This document shows, piece after piece, positions 27,156 to 38,038 of a DNA stretch of 64,000 nucleotides. Numbering within the stretch: position 1 is the first letter of the stretch; each line of letters begins with the position of its first letter. The notes beneath the pieces were generated by a model. It saw only the letters and a list, made by a program, of their open reading frames with translations, ran no database searches and had not been told where the DNA came from. Both the position numbers and the translations under genes were made by a program. The stretch comes from an uncultured Christensenella sp. (lineage in GTDB: Bacteria > Bacillota > Clostridia > Christensenellales > UBA3700). The DNA lies in assembly GCA_949287655.1 (NCBI GenBank), contig CASEHD010000010.1, forward strand, positions 36,507 to 100,506, in the 5' to 3' direction.

Positions 27156-29699
27156 TCATTTGGCTTCCAGCCAGTTTTCGCCGCTGCCGACGTCCGCGAT
27201 AAGCGGAACGCTCAGTTCGGCTACGTTCTGCATACAGGTTTTGAGAAGCTTTGAGACTTCGTCTTTTTCGGATAACGGACAGTCTATTATAAGTTCGTCG
27301 TGCACCTGCATTATGAGTTTCGCTTTATAGCCGCCCTCTTTGAGTTTTTTGTCTACCTCTATCATAGCGGCTTTTATTATATCGCTTGCCGTGCCCTGCA
27401 ACGGCATGTTCATCGCAACTCTTTCGCCGAAAGCGCGCGTCGCATAGACGGACGCCTGCAACTCAGGTATATATCTCTTTCTGCCGTAAAGAGTCTTAAC
27501 GTACCCGTTGGCTTTTGCAAACGCGACGCACTCTTCCATAAACCTCTTTACGTCTGGATAGGTCTCAAAATAATTCTGCATATATCGTCTCGCCTGCGGC
27601 ACGCTTATACCCAGGTCTTCGCTGAGACCGAAATCGCTTATCCCGTAAATTATACCGAAGTTGACCGCCTTCGCGCTCCTTCTCATATCCTGCGTAACCG
27701 CGTCGAACGGTACGCCGAATAATTTAGCCGCCGTCGAGCGGTGGAAGTCCTCGCCCTCATTGAACGCCTCTATCATCGTCTTGTCGCCGCTCATATGCGC
27801 CATCAGCCGCAGCTCTATCTGCGAATAGTCGCCGCATACCAGCACGTTTCCGTCGGCAGGCACGAACATCTTGCGGATCCTCTTCCCGCTCTCCTTTCTT
27901 ATCGGTATGTTCTGAAGATTGGGCTCTGTCGACGAAAGCCTGCCCGTCGCCGTAACCGCCTGCCTGAATACCGTGTGTATCTTGCCGTTCTTATCTATAA
28001 GCGGAAGCATGCCGTCGAGATAGGTCGATTTAAGTTTCACAAGCTCTCTGTATTGCAGTATCGCCGGGATTATCGGATGATCGTTTTTCAGCGATTCCAG
28101 CACCTCGACGTTGGTCGAATAACCTTTTTTCGTCTTTTTGCCGTGTTTCAGCCCCAGTTTCTCGAAAAGTATTCGCGCGAGCTGCTGCGTGGAGTTGATA
28201 TTGAACGGCTCTCCGGCGAGATCGGTTATCTCCGCCGCGAGTTTTTCAGTCTCCGCGGTAAGCTCTCCGTTCAGCTCGTCCAGATATTTCCGGTCAACCT
28301 TAAAGCCGGCGGTTTCCATGGAATAAAGTACGTCGACAAGAGGAAGTTCAAGTTCTTTATACAGCTTTTCCTGTTCTTTTTCCCTCATCTCGTCGTCGAG
28401 CATATCGTCCAGCGCGACGAGAACCGCCGCTCCGTCCTCACCGTTAATCCCGTATGCGGCAGCGAGCGCGGAAAGCGTCTTGTAGTTGCGGTTGCTGTCG
28501 CAGAGATAAGCTTTCAGCATAACGTCGTCGCAAACGCCTTTCACCGTCACGCCGTAAGGCTCGAAAAGGTGCATATACGTCTTTTTGTCAAAGCAGATCT
28601 TCCTGACGTCCTCGTCCTCGATAAGCGGTTTGAGCGCGCTTATGAACGTGTTGTAGTCCACCCCTTCGCCCAGAAGGTTGTCAGATATCACGACCTCGTA
28701 ACCGACGTCGCTGCCGCCGATAAATATGCGCTGCGATATATCGAACGCGAGAAGCCCGCCGTTCTTTATCCTGCCGAGAGCATCGCTAAGCCCCGCCTCG
28801 TCCTCAATCTGCACGGCCTTTACCGCGGGGGTTTCCGCTTTCTTTTCCGTCACCGTAAAATTCAGTCTGTCCGCTATCTTGCCGAACTCGAATTCAAGGA
28901 GTATATCCCTGACCTCTTCGTCGTAAGTCTGTGAGAAAGGCATATCTTCGGGCGACGTCTCTATCGGACAGTCGCGGTCTATCGTCGCAAGCTTGTACGA
29001 AAGATACGCGCTCTCCCTGCCTTCTGTAAGCTTTCTGTTGAGCGCGCCTTTCGTCTCGTCTATATGCGCGTAAACATTGTCGAGGGTGCCGTATTCTTTG
29101 AGAAGCTTTGTCGCAGTGCCTTCGCCTATGCCCGCTACGCCCGGGATATTGTCGGAACTGTCGCCCATAAGCGATTTCAGATCTATTATCTGAGAGGGCG
29201 TGAAACCGTCCTCTTTAAGCCGCGCTTCGTCATATTCGACTATCTCGGATATGCCCTTTTTGGTCATAAGCACCGTCGTCTTGCCGTCGATGAGCTGAAG
29301 GCTGTCGCGGTCGCCCGTGACGATGTAAGTTCTGCATTTGCTGCGCTTTGAAAGCGTGCCGAGGATATCGTCCGCCTCGTAGCCGTCGATCTCCGCGATC
29401 TGCACTTTCATCGCGCGGAGAAGGCGTTTGAGAGGCTCCAGCTGGCAGGCGAGCTCTTCGGGCATAGGCTTTCTGGTTGCCTTGTAACCTTCGTACATCT
29501 TTTTGCGGAAAGTAGGCGCCTTGCGGTCGAACGCCGCGACTACGTAGTCCGGTTTATAATTATCGACCAGTTTTAAAAACATGTTGACAAAGCCGAAGAT
29601 CGCGCCCGTCTGCCGACCCTTCCTGTCGGTCAGCGGAGGAAGCGCGTAAAACGCCCTGTTGATAAGTGAATTTGAATCCAATAAAACGAGAGTCTGCAT
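27156..29699 (-). CDS. polA: DNA polymerase I (proofreading site lost)
   Basis: The protein is 847 aa from the ATG at 29699 (AAGGATAAAGTT upstream). Domain 1 is a 5' nuclease with YEADDILGTL and LMGDSSDNIPGV. The central 3'-5' exonuclease-like domain reads AFDIS where proofreading enzymes have DxE, so it is probably inactive, as in Bacillus Pol I. The polymerase domain has motif A DYSQIELRLMAH, motif B RRSAKAVNFGIIYG and motif C QVHDELI. It fills gaps and removes RNA primers. coaE follows in the same transcript. Confidence 0.97.
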   Translation of the reverse strand: MQTLVLLDSNSLINRAFYALPPLTDRKGRQTGAIFGFVNMFLKLVDNYKPDYVVAAFDRKAPTFRKKMYEGYKATRKPMPEELACQLEPLKRLLRAMKVQIAEIDGYEADDILGTLSKRSKCRTYIVTGDRDSLQLIDGKTTVLMTKKGISEIVEYDEARLKEDGFTPSQIIDLKSLMGDSSDNIPGVAGIGEGTATKLLKEYGTLDNVYAHIDETKGALNRKLTEGRESAYLSYKLATIDRDCPIETSPEDMPFSQTYDEEVRDILLEFEFGKIADRLNFTVTEKKAETPAVKAVQIEDEAGLSDALGRIKNGGLLAFDISQRIFIGGSDVGYEVVISDNLLGEGVDYNTFISALKPLIEDEDVRKICFDKKTYMHLFEPYGVTVKGVCDDVMLKAYLCDSNRNYKTLSALAAAYGINGEDGAAVLVALDDMLDDEMREKEQEKLYKELELPLVDVLYSMETAGFKVDRKYLDELNGELTAETEKLAAEITDLAGEPFNINSTQQLARILFEKLGLKHGKKTKKGYSTNVEVLESLKNDHPIIPAILQYRELVKLKSTYLDGMLPLIDKNGKIHTVFRQAVTATGRLSSTEPNLQNIPIRKESGKRIRKMFVPADGNVLVCGDYSQIELRLMAHMSGDKTMIEAFNEGEDFHRSTAAKLFGVPFDAVTQDMRRSAKAVNFGIIYGISDFGLSEDLGISVPQARRYMQNYFETYPDVKRFMEECVAFAKANGYVKTLYGRKRYIPELQASVYATRAFGERVAMNMPLQGTASDIIKAAMIEVDKKLKEGGYKAKLIMQVHDELIIDCPLSEKDEVSKLLKTCMQNVAELSVPLIADVGSGENWLEAK

Positions 29700-29751
29700 A
29701 ACTTTATCCTTATATAAATACGCCTTGCCTTTCAACGCGCTCCACGGTTTG

Positions 29752-29780
29752 AATATAATACGCGCGGGGCGGTTTGTAAA
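29752..29780 (-). promoter_or_regulatory. Promoter of polA
   Basis: TTTACA (29775-29780) and TATATT (29752-29757) on the minus strand, spacer 17 bp, about 50 bp upstream of the ATG. Confidence 0.65.
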
Positions 29781-30007
29781 CAGGGTTTACGGGAAAAACA
29801 GCTCGATTTTACAAACAATTTACCGTAGCCCCGCAAAAGCCCGCAGTATCGCCGCCGGTATGCGTCACGATATATTTTTCCCGCCATCGTCTTCTGTCAT
29901 ACCATCGCCGCATAGCGTGCAGGAATAAAGACGGAAGAAAGGTAAAAACTATATTTGCGATACGTCGATATTATACAATAAAAATGCTCTTTTGTCTATA
30001 TTTTCGT
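29781..30007. other. Intergenic DNA between divergent polA and Na/Pi symporter promoters
   Basis: The divergent gap 29700-30126 holds the polA promoter at one end and the symporter promoter and leader at the other. I see no gene or known RNA in the middle. Confidence 0.45.
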
Positions 30008-30036
30008 TTGACTTTAACTGCGTATTTTGTTATATA
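30008..30036 (+). promoter_or_regulatory. Promoter of the Na/Pi symporter gene
   Basis: TTGACT (30008-30013), 17 bp, TATATA (30031-30036). The leader is about 85 nt and ends in a stem-loop GTGCGG/CCGCAC (30102-30119) just before the weak ribosome site. Confidence 0.65.
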
Positions 30037-30126
30037 TGGTAATGGTAACAAGCGCGGAGATTCTTTTTCCGCAATCCCGCTTTAAGGCGGCTTATATGAG
30101 CGTGCGGGCTTATCCGCACACGGGAT

Positions 30127-31800
30127 ATGGAAACTTTCAAGACAATTTTAACACTTCTGGGCGGACTGGGCGTCTTTCTTATCGCTCTGAAAATAATGAG
30201 CGAAAACCTCGAATCCGTCGCAGGAAACAGGCTGAGAACGGTATTCAACAAGATCAGCAGCAACCGCTTCGCAGGAATAGCGGTAGGTACCGGAGTCACG
30301 ATGGTGATCCAGAGTTCGTCCGCGACAACCGTCATGGTAGTCGGTTTCGTCAACGCGGGAGTTATGACCCTCGCACAGGCGACCTCGATAATCATGGGCG
30401 CGAACATAGGTACGACTATAACCGCGCAGATCGGCGCTCTTCAATCTCTGCCGATAACCGCCTTCTTCGCCTCTCTCGCCTGCGTGGGCGCGTTCATGCA
30501 GATGTGCAAGCGCGACAAGGTAAACCTCTGGGGCTGCATCATAGGCAGCATAGGCATGATCTTCGTCGGTCTGCAGGTAATGAGCAGCGCGATGGAAGTG
30601 TTCAGCGACTCGCCTGTGATTGAAAAGGTAATGTCGTCGATAAGCAACCCGGTGCTCCTTTTGCTTATCGGTCTTGTCGTAACGGCGATAGTTCAGAGTT
30701 CTTCGGCGACGACGATAATCCTTATCACGATGGCGGGCGCCAACCTGATGACCCTCGAAAACGCGATATTCATCACGCTGGGTATAAACATAGGCACCTG
30801 CGTGACCGCGATGTTCGCTTCGATCGGAGCGACCCCCAACGGTAAACGCGCGTCCTTCATTCACCTGCTGTTCAACTGCATAGGCTCTCTGGTATTCTTC
30901 ATACTCGCGCTGGTGCTGCCGTTAGACAAATGGCTTCAGGCGGCGTTCAGCGAAATCGAAACGCAGATAGCGATGTTCCACACGCTGTTCAACGTGACTA
31001 CGACCATACTTCTGGTCCCGTTTATAAAACAACTGACCCAGCTCGCCTGCCTCGTAATACGCGACAAAAAGGCGGCTCCCAACGAGGACGGATTCGTCGA
31101 GGAAAAATTCCAGTACGTCGACGAACGCCTTTTGGCTACCCCGACGATAGCGCTTGCACAGGTGCGCAAAGAGATCCTGCTTATGGCGAGCATTGCGAAA
31201 AAGAATTTCGACACGTCCGTTTATGCGATCTCGATCAATTCTCTCGCGAAACAGCCCAAATTCGACGGCAGAGAAAGACACCTCAATTTCCTCAACAAAG
31301 AACTCACCAACTACCTCACCAAAGTTTCGTCCGCGCCGATATCAAAACAGACGGAACGCGAGCTCAGCTCTTATTACCACGTAATATCGGACTTGGAGCG
31401 CGTAGGCGACTACGCCGAAAATATTATGGAATATACGCAGAAGATGGTCAAGACGAATACTACCTTCTCCGACGCGGCGAAAGCCGAACTCGCCGAGATG
31501 AAGAGCGCGATTGACAAGCTGTACGACGTCGTTATGACCGGCTATATCAACAAGGATCTGTCGCAGAAAGAAGATATGGAAAAGATAGAGGAAAGCGTCG
31601 ACGAATACAAGATCTCTCTCGACAGCTCGCATATCCGGAGACTTCGCGACAACCTGTGCTCTCCCGACGCCGGCGCGATATGGCTCAACCTTATCAACGA
31701 CCTTGAAAGGATCGCCGACCACTTCCGCAACGTATATAACAGCATGAGTTACTACGTCGAGCCGCCGACAAATGTCAAAGCCGCAGTCGCAAAAGCCTGA
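30127..31800 (+). CDS. Na+/phosphate symporter family protein with PhoU-like C-terminus
   Basis: A 557-aa protein. Residues 1-310 are a multi-pass membrane domain with the duplicated signature QSSSATT (twice, about 120 residues apart) and GANIGTTIT / GINIGTCVT, typical of NptA/YjbB-type Na+/Pi cotransporters. Residues 340-540 form a helical PhoU-like region with SDLERVGDYAENI and NDLERIADHFRN, the metal-binding helices of PhoU. It probably moves phosphate with sodium; direction is not predictable. The ribosome site is weak (GGGAT) and preceded by a 6-bp stem-loop, so translation may be controlled by leader structure. Confidence 0.93.
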   Translation: METFKTILTLLGGLGVFLIALKIMSENLESVAGNRLRTVFNKISSNRFAGIAVGTGVTMVIQSSSATTVMVVGFVNAGVMTLAQATSIIMGANIGTTITAQIGALQSLPITAFFASLACVGAFMQMCKRDKVNLWGCIIGSIGMIFVGLQVMSSAMEVFSDSPVIEKVMSSISNPVLLLLIGLVVTAIVQSSSATTIILITMAGANLMTLENAIFITLGINIGTCVTAMFASIGATPNGKRASFIHLLFNCIGSLVFFILALVLPLDKWLQAAFSEIETQIAMFHTLFNVTTTILLVPFIKQLTQLACLVIRDKKAAPNEDGFVEEKFQYVDERLLATPTIALAQVRKEILLMASIAKKNFDTSVYAISINSLAKQPKFDGRERHLNFLNKELTNYLTKVSSAPISKQTERELSSYYHVISDLERVGDYAENIMEYTQKMVKTNTTFSDAAKAELAEMKSAIDKLYDVVMTGYINKDLSQKEDMEKIEESVDEYKISLDSSHIRRLRDNLCSPDAGAIWLNLINDLERIADHFRNVYNSMSYYVEPPTNVKAAVAKA

Positions 31801-31810
31801 CGACACAGTA

Positions 31811-31847
31811 AAAGAATCCCGTACCTGTTCAGCGTACGGGATTCTTT
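31811..31847. terminator. Bidirectional terminator between convergent genes
   Basis: 14-bp perfect stem AAAGAATCCCGTAC / GTACGGGATTCTTT with a 9-nt loop. It serves the symporter gene and the convergent NYN gene. Confidence 0.9.
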
Positions 31848-31860
31848 ATCAATATTTTCT

Positions 31861-33381
31861 TTATTTGCTTTTTCTGTTCAGATACAGTTTAAACCTCTTC
31901 TCGTCGCTTTCATCGCCCGGTCTCAACAAAAATCCCGGGGCAACGTACTCTTCGAAAAACATTTCCTTTTCCTTCTCAAGCTGCTCTTCCGCCATAACGA
32001 AACGCGCCTCGTAAAACACCTTATCTATAAGTTCCGCAACGCTCATACTGAAAAAACCGCCTCTTTCGTTGAATTCGTCGAGAATACTTTCGAGTATCTT
32101 TTCAAGCACGAATTTTTTGAATTTATGAACCTTATCCATCGCAAAATCGTCCATGAAACAGTGCCCTATCCTGTTTTTGTCAAGACCTTCGGTCACTATG
32201 CGGGACGTCTTGCTCGTCTCGTTCAGCACGAAATACCTGATGCCCGGCTCAGTTCTTATCAGCCCTACGAAATCCGAATCCGATGACGCTAAAAGGACTG
32301 AATCCACGCCGTCCGTATAATGCGCTTTTACGACTGCGGCAGCAACAGTGATATCGATAAGCGATTTGCTCTCTATCACCCGTTCGATATCAATTATTTC
32401 CACGCGTATATGTATGAACTCGTTGAGAAATTTCCACGCAACGGGCGCCTTTTTGTCGTAATATACCGTTATTCTGTCTATCTTTGCCGTCTCCTCCTTC
32501 TTGAGGTTGAGGAGCGTCGCGACAAATCTGTACGGATCGACGTTTTCACTGTCCACAAAGACGGCTGCTTTCCGGGCGTCGTTTATAAAACGGTATATAT
32601 TGTCTTTGTCTTCGTCGCGGGCGTCTATCAGATTGTCTCCGCCCGTAAAGACGTCGCCGTTTACCCGGTAAAGCTTTTGCAAAAATTTGTTATCGTTGAA
32701 AAGGATGTTGCCGTCGTCCTCTCTCCACTCTTTCGGCCAATTCAGATAAAGGCTGTACGGGTATTTTAATATATTTGTTTTGTAGTTTTGTCTTATTTCG
32801 TGAAGTTTGTCTATTATTTTTTTTCTTGTGTTTTTATTGGTCAGATTGTTACCGTTGAGATCTGCGCAGCAGTCCGGAATAAGGAAAAGCTTTTTGATAT
32901 ATTCCGTCTTTATCCAGTCGGGAACGAATTTATTTAAATTTGATATTTTGTCTGAAAGATATTGATTAATATATGCTACGTTGATCACCGGATCTTCGCT
33001 TCCCTTATAGTTTACGGACGCAACCTCTATCCCCTGTTCTCTCAAATAGATCACCGCTTTCCCGTCAACGTAAGAGTCTATTTTTTCAAGCGGTTTGAGC
33101 TTTAATCTTTCGTTTTTGATATAGTTGTAATATCTGAATATCTGCATTCTTATCATGCTGAGATATCTTAGCGTAAGCGCGTCTTTGTCTTTGCCCAGTT
33201 TTTCCACGATTTCGCCGCCGTATCTTTTTATCATCTTTTCTTCGTTAAAACCCAACAGATACGCCATCGTTGCGACCAGCTCTTTTCTGTAATTCCGGAA
33301 AGGTCTGCCGGCAGCGTTTTCGTTTTCCCCGATATCTTCGTTCAGATTATCGGGTAACAGATCTTTTTGTTCTTCGTCCAT
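31861..33381 (-). CDS. NYN/PIN-like domain protein with unknown N-terminal domain
   Basis: A 506-aa protein with AAGGAGG before the ATG. Residues about 280-420 match the NYN (LabA/DUF88-like) PIN fold: AVFVDSENVDPYRF with the first acidic residue, a second in IDITVAAAVVKAHY, and the SSDSDFVGLI motif with two more. This is the full set expected for a metal-dependent RNase. The first about 270 residues (charged, helical, with an NYRKELVATMAYLLGFNEEK segment) and the last 90 are not recognised. NYN proteins cleave or process RNA. The gene stands alone between the symporter and parC with its own promoter and terminator. Confidence 0.72.
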   Translation of the reverse strand: MDEEQKDLLPDNLNEDIGENENAAGRPFRNYRKELVATMAYLLGFNEEKMIKRYGGEIVEKLGKDKDALTLRYLSMIRMQIFRYYNYIKNERLKLKPLEKIDSYVDGKAVIYLREQGIEVASVNYKGSEDPVINVAYINQYLSDKISNLNKFVPDWIKTEYIKKLFLIPDCCADLNGNNLTNKNTRKKIIDKLHEIRQNYKTNILKYPYSLYLNWPKEWREDDGNILFNDNKFLQKLYRVNGDVFTGGDNLIDARDEDKDNIYRFINDARKAAVFVDSENVDPYRFVATLLNLKKEETAKIDRITVYYDKKAPVAWKFLNEFIHIRVEIIDIERVIESKSLIDITVAAAVVKAHYTDGVDSVLLASSDSDFVGLIRTEPGIRYFVLNETSKTSRIVTEGLDKNRIGHCFMDDFAMDKVHKFKKFVLEKILESILDEFNERGGFFSMSVAELIDKVFYEARFVMAEEQLEKEKEMFFEEYVAPGFLLRPGDESDEKRFKLYLNRKSK

Positions 33382-33424
33382 TCGTTTTCCTCCTTTTTGC
33401 GGCTTATACGCCGTTGATGAGCAT

Positions 33425-33453
33425 ATTGTATCAAATATCGCTATAAAAGTAAA
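33425..33453 (-). promoter_or_regulatory. Promoter of the NYN-domain gene
   Basis: TTTACT (33448-33453) and TACAAT (33425-33430) on the minus strand, spacer 17 bp. The -35 box lies in the T-rich tail of the parC terminator. Confidence 0.65.
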
Positions 33454-33454
33454 G

Positions 33455-33480
33455 CCCCCCGGAAGCAGCCGTTCCGGAGG
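33455..33480 (-). terminator. Terminator after parC
   Basis: Stem CCTCCGGAA / TTCCGGGGGG with a 7-nt loop followed by CTTTACTTTTA on the minus strand. Confidence 0.75.
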
Positions 33481-33504
33481 ACTGAATCTCTGATTACGCT
33501 TTTT

Positions 33505-35955
33505 TCAAATATTGTGACGTTTGCTGTCCGCAATGACCATATTAAGGTTGCTGCCGCTCTTCCTGCACGCTTCTTTGAGCACGTTGTTGCCCTTCTTCGT
33601 GCGGTCGGTTATCTCAATGTCTTCGGTGTTGACCGCGAGACATTCGCCGTCCACCAGTTGCAGTGCGAAATCGTACGGCATCGTCACTATATCCGCGAAT
33701 ACGATATTCCCCGCCTTTTTGTCGTCGTTTATCATAACGCCCTTGCGGTAACGCTTCATCGGCTCGACGGACGAAAGCACGACGCGCTTAGCGTAACCTA
33801 CGTCGGTGACGAGTACGATCTCTCCTTCGCAGTTGTGCTGAGCGGTAAACAGCACCCTGTCGCCGTCAGAAAGCTGTATTCCCTTTACGCCGCTCGCCTT
33901 TCTCCCCTGACACGGGATATCCGCTTCCGCGTTGAGCACCATGCCGTCTTTTGTCACGAAAAGCAGGTATTCGCATTCGGGGTCGACGATCTCCACTCCT
34001 TCAAGCTCGTCGCCTTCTTTTAGTATTATAGCCGGCGAAACCGTCTTCTTGTCGGTGGAATATTCCTTGGCTTCCGTCTTTTTGACCATACCCTGCGCGG
34101 TATAGAAATACAGTTCTTTTCCCTCAAGCTCGTCAGGTCTGTACACCGCGATTATGCGCTCGTCGCTGTCCGCTTTCGCGATCTTGCCGACAGACGTGCC
34201 GCGCGATTTCCACTTGTCCTCGCCCAGCTGGTCTATATCGAACACGACAGCGTTGCCCTTTTGCGTAAACGCGATCATATTGTAGTCGTTGGTGCAGTCC
34301 ACCACCTTCGCCGCGAGGTCGGTCGAGCCGCAGTTGACTATGCTCTTCTGCGCCATGGAATAGGACTTGGGCGCCATGAATTTGAGGTTGCCCGCCTGGG
34401 TAAGGATAAGCTTGCCGGCGCGTTCTATCTTCGCGTTGACGTCTATCGTCGTGACCGTCGCGTTGTCCGGAGACACCAGCGTGGTGCGGCGCTTGTCCGC
34501 ATATTTCTTCTTTATCTCAAGTATCTCTTTGCGTACTATCGCCAGTTGTCTGCGCTTGGACGACAGTATCTGATCGAGTTCCGCTATTTTCGCCTGCAAC
34601 TCCGCGATCTCCGCTTCAAGCTTTTTAGCGTCTACGCGCTTTAAGTTTTTCAGCTTCATTTCGAGGATCGCGACCGCCTGTCTTTCCGTCAGATTGAATT
34701 CGTCCTTTATCTGTTCTTTGGCTTCGAGGTCGGTCTGCGCGTTCAGGATTATGTCGACTACGCGGCGTATATTGTTGACCGCGATAAGCTTGCCTTGCTG
34801 GATATGTTCCTGCTTGCGGGCGACCGAAACGTCGTACTGGCTGCGCTTGTAGATGACCTGGCGCTGGAATTCCACGTAATGAGAGATTATCTCGATAAGC
34901 CCCATAAGCTTGGGCTTTCCGCCCGCGATCGCGACCATATTGACGCCGTACGAGCATTCCAGGTTGGTAAACTTGAACAGGGTCGCCAGCGCCTTTTCAG
35001 CGTTGGTATCCTTTCTCAGCTTTATCACCGCGCGCATACCGTTTCTGTCCGACTCGTCGTTTATCTCCTGGATAAATCCGAAACGGTCTTTTCTTTCCTC
35101 TCTGAGATCGTTTATCTTTGAAAGAAGGAGCGCCTTGTTTATCTGATACGGGAATTCGGTGATAACGATAAGATCGCGGTCTCCGTCCTTTTCAATAAAC
35201 GCGTTGGCGCGCATCGTGATCTTGCCTTTGCCGGTCGCGTACGCTTCGCGTATCCCGTCGTTGTCGATTATTATGCCTCCCGTCGGAAAGTCGGGCGCGG
35301 GGATGTATTTCATCATCTCGTCGAGAGTGATGCGGCTGTTGTCGATATACGCGACTATGCCGTTGACGACTTCGCCCAGATTATGCGGCGGGATATTCGT
35401 CGCGAGACCGACCGCTATGCCGGTCGCGCCGTTTACGAGAAGATTGGGGAATCTGCAAGGAAGAACGTCGGGCTCTTCCAGACTGTCGTCGAAGTTCAGA
35501 GAAAACGGCACCGTATCCTTGTCCAGATCTCTTAGCATCTCCATTGCTATCGGAGCGAGGCGCGCTTCGGTATAACGCATAGCCGCCGCGCCGTCTCCGT
35601 CCACGCTGCCGAAGTTGCCGTGTCCGTCGACCAGCATCATACGCGTATTGAACGGCTGAGCCAGTCTTACCATCGCGTCGTAAACGCTGCTGTCGCCGTG
35701 CGGATGGTATTTACCCAGACATTCGCCGACTATTCTCGCCGATTTCTTATGCGGTTTATCCGGCGTCGTGCCCAGTTCGTTCATCGAATACAGTATGCGG
35801 CGCTGAACGGGCTTCAAGCCGTCCTCCACCCTCGGAAGCGCGCGGTCTAAGATGACGTGCTCCGAATACTGCATCATCGATTGGTGCATTATGTCGACGA
35901 GGTCGTTGTCAAGTATGACGGTCTTATCCTCTATCGGTTTTCTCTTCTTTGCCAT
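33505..35955 (-). CDS. parC: Type IIA topoisomerase subunit A (ParC-like)
   Basis: An 816-aa protein with the breakage-rejoining core: [20 protein letters not shown] (quinolone-resistance region), the catalytic Tyr in [12 protein letters not shown] near residue 125, a coiled-coil segment near residues 430-480, and a C-terminal beta-pinwheel. A GyrA-box-like motif ([11 protein letters not shown]) is visible in the C-terminal domain but is not the canonical QRRGGKG. Pairing with a ParE-type subunit, separated by 19 bp, and the Clostridia-specific N-terminus favour topoisomerase IV over gyrase; this needs phylogeny. It relaxes and decatenates DNA with ParE. Confidence 0.88.
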   Translation of the reverse strand: MAKKRKPIEDKTVILDNDLVDIMHQSMMQYSEHVILDRALPRVEDGLKPVQRRILYSMNELGTTPDKPHKKSARIVGECLGKYHPHGDSSVYDAMVRLAQPFNTRMMLVDGHGNFGSVDGDGAAAMRYTEARLAPIAMEMLRDLDKDTVPFSLNFDDSLEEPDVLPCRFPNLLVNGATGIAVGLATNIPPHNLGEVVNGIVAYIDNSRITLDEMMKYIPAPDFPTGGIIIDNDGIREAYATGKGKITMRANAFIEKDGDRDLIVITEFPYQINKALLLSKINDLREERKDRFGFIQEINDESDRNGMRAVIKLRKDTNAEKALATLFKFTNLECSYGVNMVAIAGGKPKLMGLIEIISHYVEFQRQVIYKRSQYDVSVARKQEHIQQGKLIAVNNIRRVVDIILNAQTDLEAKEQIKDEFNLTERQAVAILEMKLKNLKRVDAKKLEAEIAELQAKIAELDQILSSKRRQLAIVRKEILEIKKKYADKRRTTLVSPDNATVTTIDVNAKIERAGKLILTQAGNLKFMAPKSYSMAQKSIVNCGSTDLAAKVVDCTNDYNMIAFTQKGNAVVFDIDQLGEDKWKSRGTSVGKIAKADSDERIIAVYRPDELEGKELYFYTAQGMVKKTEAKEYSTDKKTVSPAIILKEGDELEGVEIVDPECEYLLFVTKDGMVLNAEADIPCQGRKASGVKGIQLSDGDRVLFTAQHNCEGEIVLVTDVGYAKRVVLSSVEPMKRYRKGVMINDDKKAGNIVFADIVTMPYDFALQLVDGECLAVNTEDIEITDRTKKGNNVLKEACRKSGSNLNMVIADSKRHNI

Positions 35956-35974
35956 ATCACATTTTCCCTTTTCG

Positions 35975-37933
35975 TCAACCGGCTATCTCTTTAAAGCTGT
36001 CGACCTTGTTGAAGTTTGCGTTCTCGTTTATATAACTCTTTCTTGCCTCTATGTTGTCGCCCATCAGCACGGATATCAGGCTTTCAGCCTCGGACGCGTC
36101 GTCTATCGTGACCTTTGTCAGCGTGCGCGTTTCCGGGTTCATCGTCGTTTCCCACAGCTGCTCCGGGTTCATCTCGCCGAGACCTTTGTAACGCTGGAGC
36201 GTATACCCTCTCGCCGCGCTGTCGAGCATCTTTTTGAGCTCTTCGTCGTCATAGGCGTAGCGGGTGCCGTTCTTGTCCGTTATCTTATACAGCGGCGGCA
36301 TGCCGATGTAGACGTGTCCGTCCGTGATAAGCTCCTTCATATAGCGGTAGAAGAAGGTCAGCAGTATACATCTTATATGCGCGCCGTCCTGGTCGGCGTC
36401 GGCTAAGATTATAACCTTATTGTATTTGAGCCCCTTGATGTCGAAATCCTTATAGAAACCGGTGCCTAGCGCGTTGATTATCGAAGCCATCTCCTCGTTT
36501 TCGAGTATCTGGTTTATGCGCTTCTTTTCGGCGTTGAGAGGCTTGCCTTTGAGCGGCAATATCGCCTGGAAATATCTGTCTCTGCCCTGCTTCGCGCTGC
36601 CGCCCGCACTGTCGCCCTCGACAATGAACAGTTCGTTCATCTCAGCCTTCTTTCCGCTGCAGTTGGAAAGCTTGCCGACCAGCGCGCTCTGCGTCATGCT
36701 GTTCAGCTTTCTGGTCATATCCTTCGCCTGCGCCGCCTTAAGCCTTGCCTTCGCGGCGACGTCCGCCTTCGCGAATATCGCGTCAATAACCTCTTTTTTC
36801 GCCTTGTTGAGGTAATCTTTGAGCGCGTCCGTGAGCAGGTTTTCGACAAGTATCTTGACCTCAGGGTTGCCCAGCTTGGTCTTTGTCTGACCTTCGAACT
36901 GAACGTTCTGCATCTTTATCGCGAGGATAGCGGTCATACCCTCTCTGAAATCTTCGCCGAGAAAATTCTGATCCTTGTCTTTAAGTATGTTCTTCGCCCT
37001 TGCAAAATCGTTGAAGACCTTTGTGTAAGCCGACTTGAAACCGGTCTCGTGCGTACCGCCTTCGGTCGTCGGAATGTTGTTTACGAAACTGAAAATACTC
37101 TCGTTGTAAGAATCGGTATGCTGAATCGCCAGCATCACCATAAAGTTTTTCGCGCTGCGCTCGACGTAGACGGGCTCGTCGTACAACACGACCTTTGAGC
37201 TGTTGATATATTTGGCGAAATCCCTCAGACCGCCGTCGTAGCAATATCGCACAGACTTATAATTGCCGTCCTCGTCGGTATCTCTGAGATCGGTCAGAGT
37301 GATCGTCATGCCGCCGTTCAGGAACGCAAGCTCTTTTATCCTCTTTGAAATTACCTCGTAAGAAAATTTTTCGCCGTCGAAAACTCTGGGATCGGGAAGA
37401 AACTGCACGAACGTGCCCTTTTCTTTTTTATCGCACGGCTTTTCAGTCAGCTTTGTCTTGGGCGCGCCGCTGATTATCTTCCCGTCCACCTCTGGAGAAT
37501 GAAATTCCTGCGTATACTCGACGCCGTTCTTGTAGACCTTTACCGTCAGCCATTCGCTGAGCGCGTTGGTGACGGAAGCGCCGACGCCGTGAAGACCGCC
37601 CGAAAAACCGTAGTTGTTTGAATCGAACTTGCCGCCGGCGTGCAGCTTTGTGAACACCAGCTCAACGCCCGAAATGCCGTATTTGGGGTGGATATCGACA
37701 GGAATGCCTCTGCCGTTGTCGCGCACGCTTACGCTGTTGTCCGGGTATATCACGATGTCTATCCTGTCGCCGAAGCCGTTGGCGACCTCGTCGATACCGT
37801 TGTCGACTATCTCCCACAGGATATGGTGCATACCCTTGCTGCCCGTCGTGCCGATATACATGCCCGGTCTGACGCGGACCGCTTCCAGCCCTTCGAGAAC
37901 CTGCAAGTCTTTTGAGTCGTACGTAGTTTTCAT
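35975..37933 (-). CDS. parE: Type IIA topoisomerase subunit B (ParE-like)
   Basis: The protein is 652 aa from the ATG at 37933 with AGGAGATAAG directly upstream; the frame is open 19 codons further. It has the GHKL ATPase motifs [17 protein letters not shown] and [15 protein letters not shown], then a transducer domain, then TOPRIM with [14 protein letters not shown] and [10 protein letters not shown]. It is the ATPase partner of the downstream A subunit. The two lie head to tail in one operon. Confidence 0.9.
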   Translation of the reverse strand: MKTTYDSKDLQVLEGLEAVRVRPGMYIGTTGSKGMHHILWEIVDNGIDEVANGFGDRIDIVIYPDNSVSVRDNGRGIPVDIHPKYGISGVELVFTKLHAGGKFDSNNYGFSGGLHGVGASVTNALSEWLTVKVYKNGVEYTQEFHSPEVDGKIISGAPKTKLTEKPCDKKEKGTFVQFLPDPRVFDGEKFSYEVISKRIKELAFLNGGMTITLTDLRDTDEDGNYKSVRYCYDGGLRDFAKYINSSKVVLYDEPVYVERSAKNFMVMLAIQHTDSYNESIFSFVNNIPTTEGGTHETGFKSAYTKVFNDFARAKNILKDKDQNFLGEDFREGMTAILAIKMQNVQFEGQTKTKLGNPEVKILVENLLTDALKDYLNKAKKEVIDAIFAKADVAAKARLKAAQAKDMTRKLNSMTQSALVGKLSNCSGKKAEMNELFIVEGDSAGGSAKQGRDRYFQAILPLKGKPLNAEKKRINQILENEEMASIINALGTGFYKDFDIKGLKYNKVIILADADQDGAHIRCILLTFFYRYMKELITDGHVYIGMPPLYKITDKNGTRYAYDDEELKKMLDSAARGYTLQRYKGLGEMNPEQLWETTMNPETRTLTKVTIDDASEAESLISVLMGDNIEARKSYINENANFNKVDSFKEIAG

Positions 37934-38038
37934 CTTATCTCCTTTTCTCTGCCGCGGGCTCGTCTGCGGCGCATATGCCCCGACGCGCAAAATCTCTCCC
38001 CGCTATTCCGCGCGGAACACAGAACGCGGTCCCGCCAT

